A stretch of DNA of 64,000 nt from JAKQEM01 sp964391185 (GCA_964391185.1 CAYMIX010000001.1:1-64000); one strand, 5' to 3'; positions 10,242-20,745 are shown, numbered from the stretch's first letter. Program-made: numbers and translations. Notes: a model not told the origin generated them from the letters alone.

Positions 10242-11771
10242 TCACTTCGCAGCGGCATATCCTTTCTGATCCAACAATTTCGTAATGAAATCTTTGAGCT
10301 CTGCTTCAGCTTCTTTCGTGATTTCCTTACCAAGCTGCTCTGCGAGCTTCGGACTCTGGTTGCGGATGTTCTCGCGGAGAGCGGCAGTGAATGGGCGAAC
10401 TTCTACTACTGGGATCGCATCAAGATATCCGTTCACACCTGCGTAGAGCATCACCACCTGTTCAAATACTGTGTATGGAGCGTACTGATCCTGCTTGAGG
10501 AGCTCTGTCAGACGTGCACCACGGTCGAGCTGCTTCTTGGTTGCTGCATCGAGATCGGAACCGAACTGTGCGAACACAGCGAGCTCACGATACTGAGCGA
10601 GGTCCAAGCGCATACGTCCTGCAACTTTCTTCATAGACTTCATCTGAGCGGCTGATCCCACGCGGGAGACGGACGTACCAACGTTGACCGCTGGGCGAAT
10701 TCCTTTGAAGAAGAGATCGCTTTCCAAGAAGATCTGACCATCGGTGATGGAGATAACGTTCGTTGGAATATATGCAGCGATATCACCTGCTTGCGTTTCG
10801 ATAATTGGGAGAGCTGTGATGGAACCGCCGCCGTGCTTCGGATCCATGCACACTGCACGCTCAAGAAGACGAGAGTGCAAATAGAAGACGTCTCCAGGAT
10901 AGGCTTCGCGTCCTGGTGGACGGCGGAGCAAGAGCGAAATTTGGCGGTAGGCCCAAGCGTGCTTGGAGAGATCATCGTAAATAACGAGGACATCTTTACC
11001 TTGATCCAAGAAATACTCGGCCATGGCTGTACCTGCGAATGGTGCGATGTATGCGAGTGAAGCTGGCTCGGATGCGCCGGCAGAAACGATGATCGTGTAC
11101 TTCATCGCGCCGTGCTTCTCTAAGTCACTCTGGATCTTGGCCACTTTCGATTCCTTCTGACCGATAGCGACGTAGATACAGATGACAGGACGATCTGTGT
11201 CCTGTGTGTGCTTTTGGTTAATGATCGTGTCGAGTGCGACCGCAGTCTTACCTGTCTGACGGTCACCAATGATAAGTTCGCGCTGGCCACGTCCAACCGG
11301 GATCATGGCGTCGATAGCGGCGATACCTGTCTGAAGTGGAACGTCCACAGACTTGCGGACGATAACACCCGGAGCGATTTTCTCCACTGGATACATTGCC
11401 TTCGCTTTGATCTCCGGTCCTCCATCTTTTGGAATACCCAACGGGTTGACGACGCGCCCGATGAGCTGATCGCTGACTGGAACAGAGAGGATGCGGCCGG
11501 TTGCTTTGGCCGTGTCTCCTTCGCGGATCTGTGCGAAGTCTCCGAAGATGATCGCGCCAACTTCGGTGGTACCGAGGTTCAATGCGCTTCCGAAGATGCC
11601 GTTTCCGAAGTCGATCATTTCTGCGGATCCAATATTGGAAAGTCCGCTGATCTTCGCGATACCGTCACCAACAGTGGTTACGGTTCCCACGTGCTCCTGC
11701 TTGACGTCTGGCTTGAGAGTATCCAAGCGCTTCTTGAGCAGGTCCTGCATGTCTTTAGCTAATGTCGTCAT
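10242..11771 (-). CDS. atpA: ATP synthase alpha subunit
   Basis: 509 residues. Walker A is GDRQTGKTA near residue 172. The C-terminal half carries the alpha/beta signature (PAVNVGTSVSRVGSAAQ) with the conserved Arg that reaches into the catalytic site. Alpha binds nucleotide non-catalytically and forms the F1 ring with beta. It lies between atpH and atpG. An ATTGAGAA word repeat occupies 11776-11807 just upstream. Confidence 0.98.
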   Translation of the reverse strand: MTTLAKDMQDLLKKRLDTLKPDVKQEHVGTVTTVGDGIAKISGLSNIGSAEMIDFGNGIFGSALNLGTTEVGAIIFGDFAQIREGDTAKATGRILSVPVSDQLIGRVVNPLGIPKDGGPEIKAKAMYPVEKIAPGVIVRKSVDVPLQTGIAAIDAMIPVGRGQRELIIGDRQTGKTAVALDTIINQKHTQDTDRPVICIYVAIGQKESKVAKIQSDLEKHGAMKYTIIVSAGASEPASLAYIAPFAGTAMAEYFLDQGKDVLVIYDDLSKHAWAYRQISLLLRRPPGREAYPGDVFYLHSRLLERAVCMDPKHGGGSITALPIIETQAGDIAAYIPTNVISITDGQIFLESDLFFKGIRPAVNVGTSVSRVGSAAQMKSMKKVAGRMRLDLAQYRELAVFAQFGSDLDAATKKQLDRGARLTELLKQDQYAPYTVFEQVVMLYAGVNGYLDAIPVVEVRPFTAALRENIRNQSPKLAEQLGKEITKEAEAELKDFITKLLDQKGYAAAK

Positions 11772-11775
11772 AACG

Positions 11776-11807
11776 TGAATTGAGAATGGAGAATTGAGAG
11801 TTGAGAA
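11776..11807. repeat. ATTGAGAA word repeat between atpH and atpA
   Basis: Tandem variants of one word (GAATTGAGAATGGAGAATTG, then AGAGTTGAGAATT). Such word tandems resemble one arm of the palindromic elements in other gaps. Confidence 0.6.
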
Positions 11808-12173
11808 TTACGCGGAATGTTCCATGTGTTGGCGCGCTTCATCGAGTGCGCCGCGCAAACTCATATCGATACGTGCATCACCGTATTCGAGGATTGCACC
11901 ACCGATGAGTGTTTTATCTGCACGTTGTGCGAGCTCTACCGGGCGTCCGAGTTTCTTCTCGAGAGACGCCTGGATATTTTTGATAACTGCATCGCCTGCA
12001 TCACCCGAAGGTGTCACAAGCGTTGCATTCACCGTGCTCTGGTGAGCGCCCAATTCTGCACGAAGATCCTGAGCGAAGCGCGCAGCTTCATTCTCTAAGC
12101 CTTCGGCTTTGAGCATCTCGTATGCAGCATCAAGTGCGGCACGTGCGATATCTTTAGTGGAGAGTTTCGTCAT
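11808..12173 (-). CDS. atpH: ATP synthase delta subunit, shortened
   Basis: 121 residues against about 175-180 normally. The C-terminal part is recognisable: TLVTPSGDAGDAVIKNI, then LEKKLGRPVELAQRADKTLI, GGAILEYGDARIDMSLRGAL. The N-terminal six-helix domain that normally holds the top of F1 is cut to about 40 residues. Overlaps atpF by four bases. Its place between atpF and atpA supports the call. Confidence 0.85.
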   Translation of the reverse strand: MTKLSTKDIARAALDAAYEMLKAEGLENEAARFAQDLRAELGAHQSTVNATLVTPSGDAGDAVIKNIQASLEKKLGRPVELAQRADKTLIGGAILEYGDARIDMSLRGALDEARQHMEHSA

Positions 12174-12676
12174 TGGATAAGTGAGGGAACATCACGCTCC
12201 AAGTTCTGAAGCAAGCGCTTCTGATCGGAGTCGGAAAATTCACGAGCAAGAACTTTTTCGGCGAGCTGAACGCTGACGTCCGTGACAGTCTTCTGAAGAT
12301 CTGTGAGGAGTTTGCGGCGTTCATCATCGAGCTGCTTGCGGCCTTTTTCGAGCATCTGGCTTACCTCAGCCTGGGCTGCATCGACGATCTGCTTCTTGGC
12401 GCCTTCTGCCTGTTGGCGAGACTGCTCAAGGAGAGACTTGGCCTGGTCATCGAGTTCTTTCATGCGCACCTTGCGCTCCTTTTCCATCTCGGCGACTTGC
12501 TTCTCGAGCTGCTGTGCATGCTCCATGGAAGAGCGCACGCGTTCGCGGCGTTCATCGAGGACACGCAAGACTGGCCTGTAGAGAAGGTACGCCAGGACGG
12601 CGAGCAGGATGCCGAAGTTGATTGCCTGAGCAATCAACATTCCTACGTTCACGCCGAGTGTATTGAGCATTTCCAT
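12170..12676 (-). CDS. atpF: ATP synthase b subunit
   Basis: 168 residues. One N-terminal membrane helix at about 12-34 is followed by a long charged coiled coil (RRERVRSSMEHAQQLEKQVA onward). This is the peripheral stalk joining Fo to delta and alpha. Only one b gene is present, so a homodimer is expected. Length is normal. Confidence 0.95.
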   Translation of the reverse strand: MEMLNTLGVNVGMLIAQAINFGILLAVLAYLLYRPVLRVLDERRERVRSSMEHAQQLEKQVAEMEKERKVRMKELDDQAKSLLEQSRQQAEGAKKQIVDAAQAEVSQMLEKGRKQLDDERRKLLTDLQKTVTDVSVQLAEKVLAREFSDSDQKRLLQNLERDVPSLIQ

Positions 12677-12712
12677 AAAAATTCAGTGGTAAGAAATCAA
12701 CATTGCCTGGGA

Positions 12713-13042
12713 TCAGACGAACTTGATGATGAGAGAAACGACGAGTGCGTAGATAGCGACAGCTTCTGCGAACGCAGCAGTAAGGATCATCGCAGTCTGG
12801 ATGCGTGGAGCTGCTTCTGGGTTGCGGCCGATTGCGCTGGAAGCCATACCTCCGATGATACCGATACCGATAGCTGGACCGATTGCGCCGAGACCCATGG
12901 TCATGGCCATGGCGAAATCCTTAACGTCGATAGCTGCTGCTGCTTCTGCAAGCTGGTTCGTCGTTTCCACGTGCTCCTGAGCGAAGGCTGCGACTGGAGC
13001 CAAAGCTGCCAGCGTGCCGAGGGAGAGAAGATATTTCTTCAT
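12713..13042 (-). CDS. atpE: ATP synthase c subunit with signal-like N-terminus
   Basis: 109 residues, longer than the usual 70-90. An N-terminal signal-like stretch (MKKYLLSLGTLAALAPVAAF, then AQ) is followed by a polar segment, then the c-subunit hairpin. The ion-site Glu lies in FAEAVAIYALV near residue 92. The first helix reads AIGPAIGIGIIGG. It lacks the Gln and the Ser/Thr after Glu that mark sodium-type rings, so proton coupling is predicted. Forms the rotating ring with AtpB. Confidence 0.95.
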   Translation of the reverse strand: MKKYLLSLGTLAALAPVAAFAQEHVETTNQLAEAAAAIDVKDFAMAMTMGLGAIGPAIGIGIIGGMASSAIGRNPEAAPRIQTAMILTAAFAEAVAIYALVVSLIIKFV

Positions 13043-13110
13043 AACTTGAAGGGGTAGAAGGGATAAAAGAGATAGAGGGGATAAAGGATTACTTAATTGG
13101 AATTATCGAA

Positions 13111-13905
13111 TCATGCGTGCGCGGGGGAACCATGATCCGAGTTGTGATCACCATGAGGTGTCACAGCCATCTTGATGAATGCGAGAGTGAGAAGCGAGAA
13201 CACAAGCGCCTGAATCACGCCCACGAAAAGTTCGAGTCCAAGGAATGGAATCGGAATAGCGTATGGAACAAGGAACGACACAACGACGAGAAGAACCTCT
13301 CCGGCGAAGATGTTTCCGAAGAGACGGAAGGTGAAGGAGATGAGACGTGCGACTTCTCCGATAAGTTCCAGGAACCCGACGAATGTTCCGATCGGATCTC
13401 TCCATGGAGCAACGAAATATTTACCGAGGTGCGGGAAGATACCGATCATCGTGACTCCCAAAACCTGCGTGGCAATAATCGAAATAATGGAGAATGCGAG
13501 CGTGACGTTCACATCGGCATTCATCGAACGGAAGATTGGAATAGCCATCATGTGGCCATCATGCATGCCCTGAATGGTGATGCTTCCGACTCCCGGGAGA
13601 ATGCCCATCCAGTTCGCAACCATGATAAAGAGGAAGAACGTCGCGACCATCGGGAAGACAATGCGTGTGAGCTTTCGGTCCTGGAGAATCGAATCGAAGA
13701 AATCAAAGAGTCCTTCGACGAGCAACTCGAGTGCAGCCTGGAAACGTCCTGGTATAAGTTTGTAACCAGTCATGCGTCCGGCCAAAGCGATGAGAATAAG
13801 CACAGCCATCGCAAGCCACGCCATCACAAGCGTGTTGCGGATTTCGAATGATCCGATGTGCGCGATTGTTTCGGAAGCCAGTGTAGGAGCTGCGAGTGAG
13901 GCCAT
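13111..13905 (-). CDS. atpB: ATP synthase a subunit
   Basis: 264 residues with about five to six membrane helices. The essential Arg is in FTFRLFGNIFAGEV near residue 195. The C-terminal helix ELFVGVIQALVFSLLTLAFI is typical. It provides the proton half-channels against the c ring. A His-rich tail (HGDHNSDHGSPAHA) is unusual. The gap to atpE holds GGGATAAA-like short repeats. Confidence 0.96.
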   Translation of the reverse strand: MASLAAPTLASETIAHIGSFEIRNTLVMAWLAMAVLILIALAGRMTGYKLIPGRFQAALELLVEGLFDFFDSILQDRKLTRIVFPMVATFFLFIMVANWMGILPGVGSITIQGMHDGHMMAIPIFRSMNADVNVTLAFSIISIIATQVLGVTMIGIFPHLGKYFVAPWRDPIGTFVGFLELIGEVARLISFTFRLFGNIFAGEVLLVVVSFLVPYAIPIPFLGLELFVGVIQALVFSLLTLAFIKMAVTPHGDHNSDHGSPAHA

Positions 13906-13917
13906 AAAGTAATAAGA

Positions 13918-14169
13918 TTAGAGGCTGGAGTTGATCTCCTTTACGCGGCGGTACACCGCGAATCCGGAGAGAGTAAGTGCGAGTGCGAGACCAAGGATGA
14001 GAAAGAGTGGAGAGAGATCGTATCGCTTATCGAGGTAGGCACCGCCGAATCCAAATGCGAAGGCGGGAATAGCGATGAGGTAACCAAGTTCCCAGACGAG
14101 GCCGACTGCCATCCACATTCCGGCTTTATCATTCTTTGGGCCAGTTTGCTTGGGCGTTACTTCATCCAT
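13918..14169 (-). CDS. atpZ: AtpZ/AtpI-family small membrane protein
   Basis: 83 residues with two membrane helices (about 20-43 and 52-73) and a GGAYLDKRYDLSPLFLILGL motif. It fits the ATP synthase gene-1 family (Pfam PF09527), which includes AtpZ and AtpQ, proposed to aid ring assembly or magnesium/calcium handling. It overlaps atpC by eight bases and precedes atpB. Confidence 0.8.
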   Translation of the reverse strand: MDEVTPKQTGPKNDKAGMWMAVGLVWELGYLIAIPAFAFGFGGAYLDKRYDLSPLFLILGLALALTLSGFAVYRRVKEINSSL

Positions 14170-14611
14170 TGTTCACATTAGCTGGGGAAGGAGCAAATCC
14201 GCGGCGTGAGCGGTGGCGGCGGACTGTCATGAGGCGTGCGAGTTCTCGTTCGAATGTTGCGGTGGCTTCTGCGAATGCTTCTGCATCTTCGCGTTTCTCA
14301 TTCATGAGTTGTTCTGCGCGTTGCTTGGCTTGTTCGATTGCCTGTTCTTCGAGCAAGTCTGCGCGATCGGCAATGTCGGAGAGAATGCGCATCCCCTTTC
14401 CATCGACTTCGATCACTCCGCGTGAGACGGCATATACTTCTTCCTTTCCTCCAGTGCGCACAATCGCAGTTCCTGGGACGAGTGTTGTAATGAGCGGGAT
14501 GTGCTTCGCGAGCACCGTGATCTCACCATTCGCAGTTGGTAACGAGACAGAATCGACTTCTCCGTCGAAGACGGATTGGTCTGGCGTGATGATGACGAGA
14601 TGGAGAGACAT
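14162..14611 (-). CDS. atpC: ATP synthase epsilon subunit
   Basis: 149 residues. An N-terminal beta sandwich (MSLHLVIITPDQSVFDGEVD, then HIPLITTLVPG) precedes a C-terminal helical hairpin from about 88. It links gamma to the c ring, and in many bacteria the helices inhibit ATP hydrolysis. The tail ends with Arg-rich RRHRSRRGF. Lies downstream of atpD behind a palindromic repeat. Confidence 0.93.
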   Translation of the reverse strand: MSLHLVIITPDQSVFDGEVDSVSLPTANGEITVLAKHIPLITTLVPGTAIVRTGGKEEVYAVSRGVIEVDGKGMRILSDIADRADLLEEQAIEQAKQRAEQLMNEKREDAEAFAEATATFERELARLMTVRRHRSRRGFAPSPANVNNG

Positions 14612-14640
14612 GATTGGTTGCTGGTTGCTGGTAACGCTAT

Positions 14641-14684
14641 GTCACCCTGAGGAGGTCCGCGTAGCGAACCGTTTCGAAGGGTGC
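14641..14684. repeat. CCCTGAGG...CGAAGGGTG palindromic repeat
   Basis: Begins GTCACCCTGAGG and ends CGAAGGGTG, enclosing a second palindrome (GTCCGCGTAGCGAAC). The preceding bases also repeat GGTTGCTGGTTGCTGGT. A related element lies at 41838-41913. It sits between atpD and atpC. Confidence 0.75.
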
Positions 14685-14686
14685 GG

Positions 14687-16057
<1,371 letters not shown>

Positions 16058-16111
16058 ATAGTGAGGAAGAAAAGAAAAATTGAATGCGTTAGAAAATCTC
16101 TATCTCGGCGT

Positions 16112-16151
16112 TATCTACACGAAAAGTGGGCGACAAACAAGGGTCTAAGAG
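16112..16151 (-). promoter_or_regulatory. ATP synthase operon promoter with TCTTAGAC element
   Basis: On the minus strand CTCTTAGACCC is followed directly by -35 TTGTTT (16135-16140), 17 bases and -10 TAGATA (16112-16117). The predicted leader is about 48 bases. The upstream element recurs at 21034-21043 and 23109-23118. Confidence 0.65.
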
Positions 16152-16247
16152 AGCATTTTGTAATGGATGGGAAATTTCCCTTTACTTTTTAAATGACCTA
16201 GTTGAACCTATGGCATCTTTTTGCCCGAATTACTTATTTCCAGATAT

Positions 16248-18047
16248 ATGGAACAACCTTCCACTCATCATTCACACCCCAAACTTAATCAGTTTTTCGC
16301 TACTGCCATCTGCGGTAACGATATTATGAGCTCCTGTTTATATGTATCCGGTATTGCCGTGCTCTATTCCGGCATATTCGCACCATTAATCCTTCTCTCT
16401 ATTGGATTCGTCTTATTCCTCTACAAAAAAGTATATACGGAGGTTGTGGAGGCTTTGCCTGTAAACGGTGGTGCCTACAACTGCTTGTTAAATGGAACGT
16501 CGAAAACAATTGCGGCTGTGGCCGGAGTGATGACATTCCTCTCGTATATCGCCACAGCAGTGATTTCAGCAAAAGTGGGCGTGGAGTATTTCAACATTGC
16601 AGTTAAACAGTTTGCGGAACAATTTCTCCACACGGAATTCGAGCTCCCGGTGATCGCTGTTACGATTGGACTCCTCTTTCTTTTTGCGATGTTGGTCATT
16701 TCTGGATTGAAGGATTCTGCGAAGGTGGCCCTCGGAATTTTTGTGACACACATCGTTACACTCACCCTTTTTCTCGCACTCGGACTTATCTACACATTAA
16801 ATGGCGGCGTTTCGCATCTTGCGGCAAATATGACGGAAACCATGTCATTGTTTACAAAAAATGGCGGCATTCTCATGACGATCTACCTAGCATTCTCAGC
16901 TTCTCTCCTGGGAGTGTCAGGATTTGAATCCTCCGCTAACTTTGTTGAAGAACAACAGAAAGGTGTATTTCGCCTTACGTTGAGAAACATGCTCTTGGGT
17001 GTTGTTCTCTTCAACCCGCTCATCGCGCTGGTGGTTCTTCAGTGCCTCCCCTACGCAGACATCATCGCAGCGAAGGACTTTCTCCTTGCAAATGCGGCAC
17101 GCGAACTCGGTGGCAACTGGTTCGTGTACCTCGTCGCCATTGATGCTCTCCTCGTACTCTCCGGCGCCGTACTGACGGCATACGTTGGCGTGAGCGGTCT
17201 TCTGCACCGTATGAGTGGCGACAACTGCATTCCATCCTACTTCGGTAAGACGAACAGCCGCGGTTCGTTCCCGCGCATTGTCATCAGCTTCTTCCTCCTC
17301 TGCAGCTCGATTCTTTTGATCACAGGAGGAAACCTTCTCTCGCTTGCAGGTGTGTACACCATCGCTTTCCTTGGAGTAATGAGTCTCTTCGCGCTCGGCA
17401 ACCTTGTGCTGAGAGAATCCCGAACCGAACTAAAACGTACCTATAAAGCACCGATTATCGCCACGATGCTCGCATTCCTGGCAACTGCATTTGGAATGCT
17501 CGGAAACATTCGCATCGATGCCCAAAACCTCACATTCTTCGAAATTTACTTCATACCTGCTTTGGTCATCGTTCTCTGTGTGATTTATCAGGACTACATC
17601 TTTAAATTCCTCCTGCGCACAACCAAAAAGCGCTTCCCCTACTTGCACAAGTACATTCAGATGCACTTCAGCGATCTTACAGAGGGACGCCTAGTAGCAT
17701 TTATTCATACGATCGAACGCCTACATCAGATTCTCCAGTACATTGATCGCAACGAAACCGGATGGAACATCACGTTGGTTCACTGCAATGAAGGCGATAA
17801 TGATACGCATTCAGACGCGGTATTTAAAGAACTCCAAGAAACATTGCCCACACTACAGAAAGCTGGATTCTATCCGCATTTCAACATTGATCTCCTCTAT
17901 AAGAATAAGCCTTTTGGCCCTCAGGTGATTCGCGAAGTGTCGGAAGAATTGGATGTGCGCATGAACCGTATTTTGATCGGCTCCATCCACAACTATCACG
18001 CGTTCGATTATGAAGAGCTCGGGGGCGTGCGCATTATTTTCGGATAA
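16248..18047 (+). CDS. APC-superfamily amino acid permease with C-terminal soluble domain
   Basis: 599 residues from the ATG at 16248. About 12 hydrophobic segments occupy residues 25-470, with APC-type features near the start (FFATAICGNDIMSSCLYVSG) and the ALPVNGGAYNCLLNG loop. Such permeases move amino acids or polyamines across the membrane. The last 120 residues form a soluble alpha/beta domain (GWNITLVHCNEGD, then RILIGSIHNYHAF) resembling the universal-stress-like tails of some APC transporters. Substrate unknown. The small 18095-18466 gene follows and may form a unit with it. Confidence 0.85.
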   Translation: MEQPSTHHSHPKLNQFFATAICGNDIMSSCLYVSGIAVLYSGIFAPLILLSIGFVLFLYKKVYTEVVEALPVNGGAYNCLLNGTSKTIAAVAGVMTFLSYIATAVISAKVGVEYFNIAVKQFAEQFLHTEFELPVIAVTIGLLFLFAMLVISGLKDSAKVALGIFVTHIVTLTLFLALGLIYTLNGGVSHLAANMTETMSLFTKNGGILMTIYLAFSASLLGVSGFESSANFVEEQQKGVFRLTLRNMLLGVVLFNPLIALVVLQCLPYADIIAAKDFLLANAARELGGNWFVYLVAIDALLVLSGAVLTAYVGVSGLLHRMSGDNCIPSYFGKTNSRGSFPRIVISFFLLCSSILLITGGNLLSLAGVYTIAFLGVMSLFALGNLVLRESRTELKRTYKAPIIATMLAFLATAFGMLGNIRIDAQNLTFFEIYFIPALVIVLCVIYQDYIFKFLLRTTKKRFPYLHKYIQMHFSDLTEGRLVAFIHTIERLHQILQYIDRNETGWNITLVHCNEGDNDTHSDAVFKELQETLPTLQKAGFYPHFNIDLLYKNKPFGPQVIREVSEELDVRMNRILIGSIHNYHAFDYEELGGVRIIFG

Positions 18048-18094
18048 CGATAACTGTTTTGCGAGCGAGCAAGGACATGGCAAAATGAGGATCT

Positions 18095-18466
18095 ATGCTT
18101 CCTCAATCCATTGTCCTTTGTTCGCGTGGACATTCTTTTGTCCGCCGCATGAAAACCCTCGCAGATTACGCCGTGCGCAACGGCGTACGGGATGTGATTT
18201 TGCTCCACTGCCCGGAGAAAAAATATTCCGATGCGTTTGTAGCAACTATTCAGAAAAAAGCTGACGCCGTTTTTACAGAGATCAATAAAGATCTCAAGAA
18301 ACCACTGCGTTTCAAGCTCGATATTCGCAAAGGGTTGCTCCAGAAAAATCTCGCCGACCTGCTGGAAGAGGAAGATGTCCTCACGGTATTCGTTGGACTA
18401 AAAATGCTCGATTATCGCCTAAGTCAGATCAAAAAACTAAAGACTGCCTTCTACTTCCTGCAATAA
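18095..18466 (+). CDS. Unknown small alpha/beta protein beside the permease
   Basis: 123 residues with alternating strands and helices: SIVLCSRGHSF, then DVILLHCPEKKYSDAF and VLTVFVGLKML. The pattern resembles a Rossmann/USP-like fold and the permease tail upstream, so a regulatory or interaction role with the transporter is possible. No catalytic motif recognised. It starts 47 bases after the permease stop. Confidence 0.6.
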   Translation: MLPQSIVLCSRGHSFVRRMKTLADYAVRNGVRDVILLHCPEKKYSDAFVATIQKKADAVFTEINKDLKKPLRFKLDIRKGLLQKNLADLLEEEDVLTVFVGLKMLDYRLSQIKKLKTAFYFLQ

Positions 18467-18500
18467 GAAATCGCCTGCTCCGATACGAGTGGAGTAGGCG
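18461..18500 (-). terminator. Terminator of kup
   Basis: On the minus strand, arms TCGCCTACTCC and GGAGCAGGCGA are followed by TTTCTTATT. The plus-strand side lacks a T-run, so it mainly serves kup. Confidence 0.75.
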
Positions 18501-18531
18501 ACGGTTTGAGTGACGGTGGGTGGTTGGTTAG

Positions 18532-20595
18532 CTATGCAACGACGGCACTCTCCATCACTTGCACATCCCCGAACTCCGTGGAGACCTCAAGTTCGGGAAT
18601 ATGGACACTACTGCCGAATTGACCGACGAGGACAGGAATCACTTCCTTCGAGACCGCAGCATCTGCCTTCAAACCCAGATACCAGTGGGCCGGCGTAGAG
18701 ATGCGGAGGATCCATGCAAAGAGGTAGATCAGCTGTCGCTTGAACCAACGAACATCTCCATCAATAAGGATGGCTTCCTCACCGACTTCAATGATCCAGC
18801 GTTCAGACGGAATCTTGATCTTCCCCTGGTCTTGAAGCTGCCGAAGTGCCAGGCGCACATCCGGCAGTTCCGTGTAGCCGTACCGGACGACGACACTGAT
18901 GATGTTTGTCGCGACCTTGTAGACCTCATACTTATCGTGTGTCACGTCCGACACGTTCACGAACTTCGCGTGGAAGATGGTGATGTGCCGAGGAAGTGCG
19001 CCGGACTTTTTGAGGAACACGCGAATCACAGCAGGCACCCTGTCTTTCAACGATGTGATCGGCCGGGAGCTCAGGAAGACAACAGCTCGGTTCAGTTCTA
19101 CGAGCTGGCGTTCGCCTGTGAGGAGCAATCCTGCAATCTCCGGATCGAACTTATGATCCAGAGCATCCTTCACCACATCAAGCGATCCACGCAGCTGCGC
19201 GAGCCACTCCATCGTTTTACCGTTGAAGGCTCCGAACGCCTCCGCAAGCAAAGCGCGTCCCCACTTCCAGAGCGACATCGTGCCATACAGCACGAGACCA
19301 ATGATGAGCGGGATATAGCCCCCGTGCCAGAACTTCAACGAGTTGGCGATGAGGAACATCGCGCAAATCACGCCAAAAACTCCGAACACCACGAACGCCG
19401 TGTGAGACTTCCAGCCGAGATGATGAGTGGCAACCGACATCATCGAGATGGCGGTCACGCACATGACGGCCGAAACCGCGAGACCGTACGCCGCTGCGAG
19501 ATTCGAGCTTGTCTTGAAGAACAGGACAAGTGCAACGCAGCCGATGTACAGAATGGCGTTCACAAACGGCAAATAAATCTGGCCTTCATGACTCCTACTC
19601 GTGTGCACCACTTTGAACCGCGGCAACAGCCCAAGGGCCGTCGCCTGGTTTGTGAGAGAATACGCGCCGGTGATGAGCGCCTGTGATGCGATGATAGTTG
19701 CGGCCGTCGCCAGCCCAACCATCGGGTATAGCAGTACCGAGGGAACGAGACTGAAGAACAAATTTCCCTCCAGAATCTCCTTTCCAGAAAGCAGAAATGC
19801 ACCCTGCCCAAAATAACTGAGGCACAGTGCCGGGTACACCAACAAGAACCAGCCGATACGAATCGGCTTGCGCCCAAAGTGTCCCATGTCGGCAAACAAT
19901 GCCTCACCACCGGTGACGGCGAGCATGACAGACCCGAGAACAATGAACATGGTATGCAGCTCGGTGTTCATAAAAAACCGAAGTGCATGGATCGGGTTCA
20001 AAGCACTCAGGATCTTTGGCGTTTGGAGCAAGTGGTAACCACCGATGGTTCCAATACTGAGGAACCAGACGATAATGATCGGACCAAACACGATCCCCAC
20101 CTTCGCCGTTCCGAACCTCTGAGGCAGGAACAGACAGGTGAGAATAACGATCGTGATCGGAACGATGTACGGCTCGAACGCCGGCGTCGCCACCTTCAGA
20201 CCTTCGACTGCGGACAATACGGAGATTGCCGGCGTGATGATGCCATCCCCATAGAGGAGGCCCGCCGCCAGCATGAGAAGCCCCGCGATGAAGCGGTAGC
20301 CCCGCGTCTTGTACCCCCCGAGAATACCGAGGAGCGCAAAGACGCCGCCTTCACCGTAATGATCCGCTTCGAGGACCAGTGCGATGTAGACGATCGCAAC
20401 GAGCAACGTGAGCGACCAGAAAATCAAACTGATCGCCCCGAGGACGTTCTCCGGCGTGCGCGAAAGTTCCGCGTGTACACTGAAGAAGATCTCGTTCACC
20501 GCGTAGAGCGGTGACGTCCCAATGTCACCGTAGACAACTCCAAGAGCCGCCACGACCAGGCCGGCGAGACCGGCCTTTTTCGAATCCTGCTTCAT
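18532..20595 (-). CDS. kup: Kup-family potassium uptake transporter
   Basis: 687 residues. The signature GVVYGDIGTSPLYAVNE lies near the N-terminus. About 12 membrane helices (15-450) and a soluble C-terminal domain of about 200 residues follow. Kup proteins import potassium with protons. The ATG at 20595 is chosen because GAGGAAC stands before it; the longer frame would run through the structured leader. A probable c-di-AMP riboswitch occupies that leader. The gene is a single unit with its own terminator. Confidence 0.95.
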   Translation of the reverse strand: MKQDSKKAGLAGLVVAALGVVYGDIGTSPLYAVNEIFFSVHAELSRTPENVLGAISLIFWSLTLLVAIVYIALVLEADHYGEGGVFALLGILGGYKTRGYRFIAGLLMLAAGLLYGDGIITPAISVLSAVEGLKVATPAFEPYIVPITIVILTCLFLPQRFGTAKVGIVFGPIIIVWFLSIGTIGGYHLLQTPKILSALNPIHALRFFMNTELHTMFIVLGSVMLAVTGGEALFADMGHFGRKPIRIGWFLLVYPALCLSYFGQGAFLLSGKEILEGNLFFSLVPSVLLYPMVGLATAATIIASQALITGAYSLTNQATALGLLPRFKVVHTSRSHEGQIYLPFVNAILYIGCVALVLFFKTSSNLAAAYGLAVSAVMCVTAISMMSVATHHLGWKSHTAFVVFGVFGVICAMFLIANSLKFWHGGYIPLIIGLVLYGTMSLWKWGRALLAEAFGAFNGKTMEWLAQLRGSLDVVKDALDHKFDPEIAGLLLTGERQLVELNRAVVFLSSRPITSLKDRVPAVIRVFLKKSGALPRHITIFHAKFVNVSDVTHDKYEVYKVATNIISVVVRYGYTELPDVRLALRQLQDQGKIKIPSERWIIEVGEEAILIDGDVRWFKRQLIYLFAWILRISTPAHWYLGLKADAAVSKEVIPVLVGQFGSSVHIPELEVSTEFGDVQVMESAVVA

Positions 20596-20609
20596 CTGAG
20601 TGTTCCTCT

Positions 20610-20745
20610 TTCGACGCCTACCGAGAATTGTTGCGAATGTCGGATTCGGAACAGGCGCATCTGCGCCTGGCCCTACGTGCGTGCACCGAGCACGACGATT
20701 CACCCCAAGCTTTTAGTGTAAGCATGTCGCTCCCGGCGTCACCTG
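20610..20745 (-). promoter_or_regulatory. Probable c-di-AMP (ydaO/yuaA) riboswitch of kup
   Basis: In the kup leader on the minus strand, conserved ydaO-class blocks appear in order: CCGGGAGCGACA, GGGGTGAATC, GTAGGGC and CCGAATCCGACA. A closing stem pairs GACGCC (plus strand 20612-20617, in complement) with GGCGTC (20735-20740, in complement). The Shine-Dalgarno lies a few bases past the stem, so control of translation is plausible. Known ydaO riboswitches respond to c-di-AMP and often control potassium transport genes. Confidence 0.78.

Noticed and set aside
18559..19686. A 375-residue plus-strand frame opposite kup.
   Set aside because: Shadow of a G+C-rich gene; no promoter, ribosome site or family likeness.
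20595..20703. Longer Kup N-terminus starting at 20703.
   Set aside because: It would translate the riboswitch, and a Shine-Dalgarno stands before the ATG at 20595.
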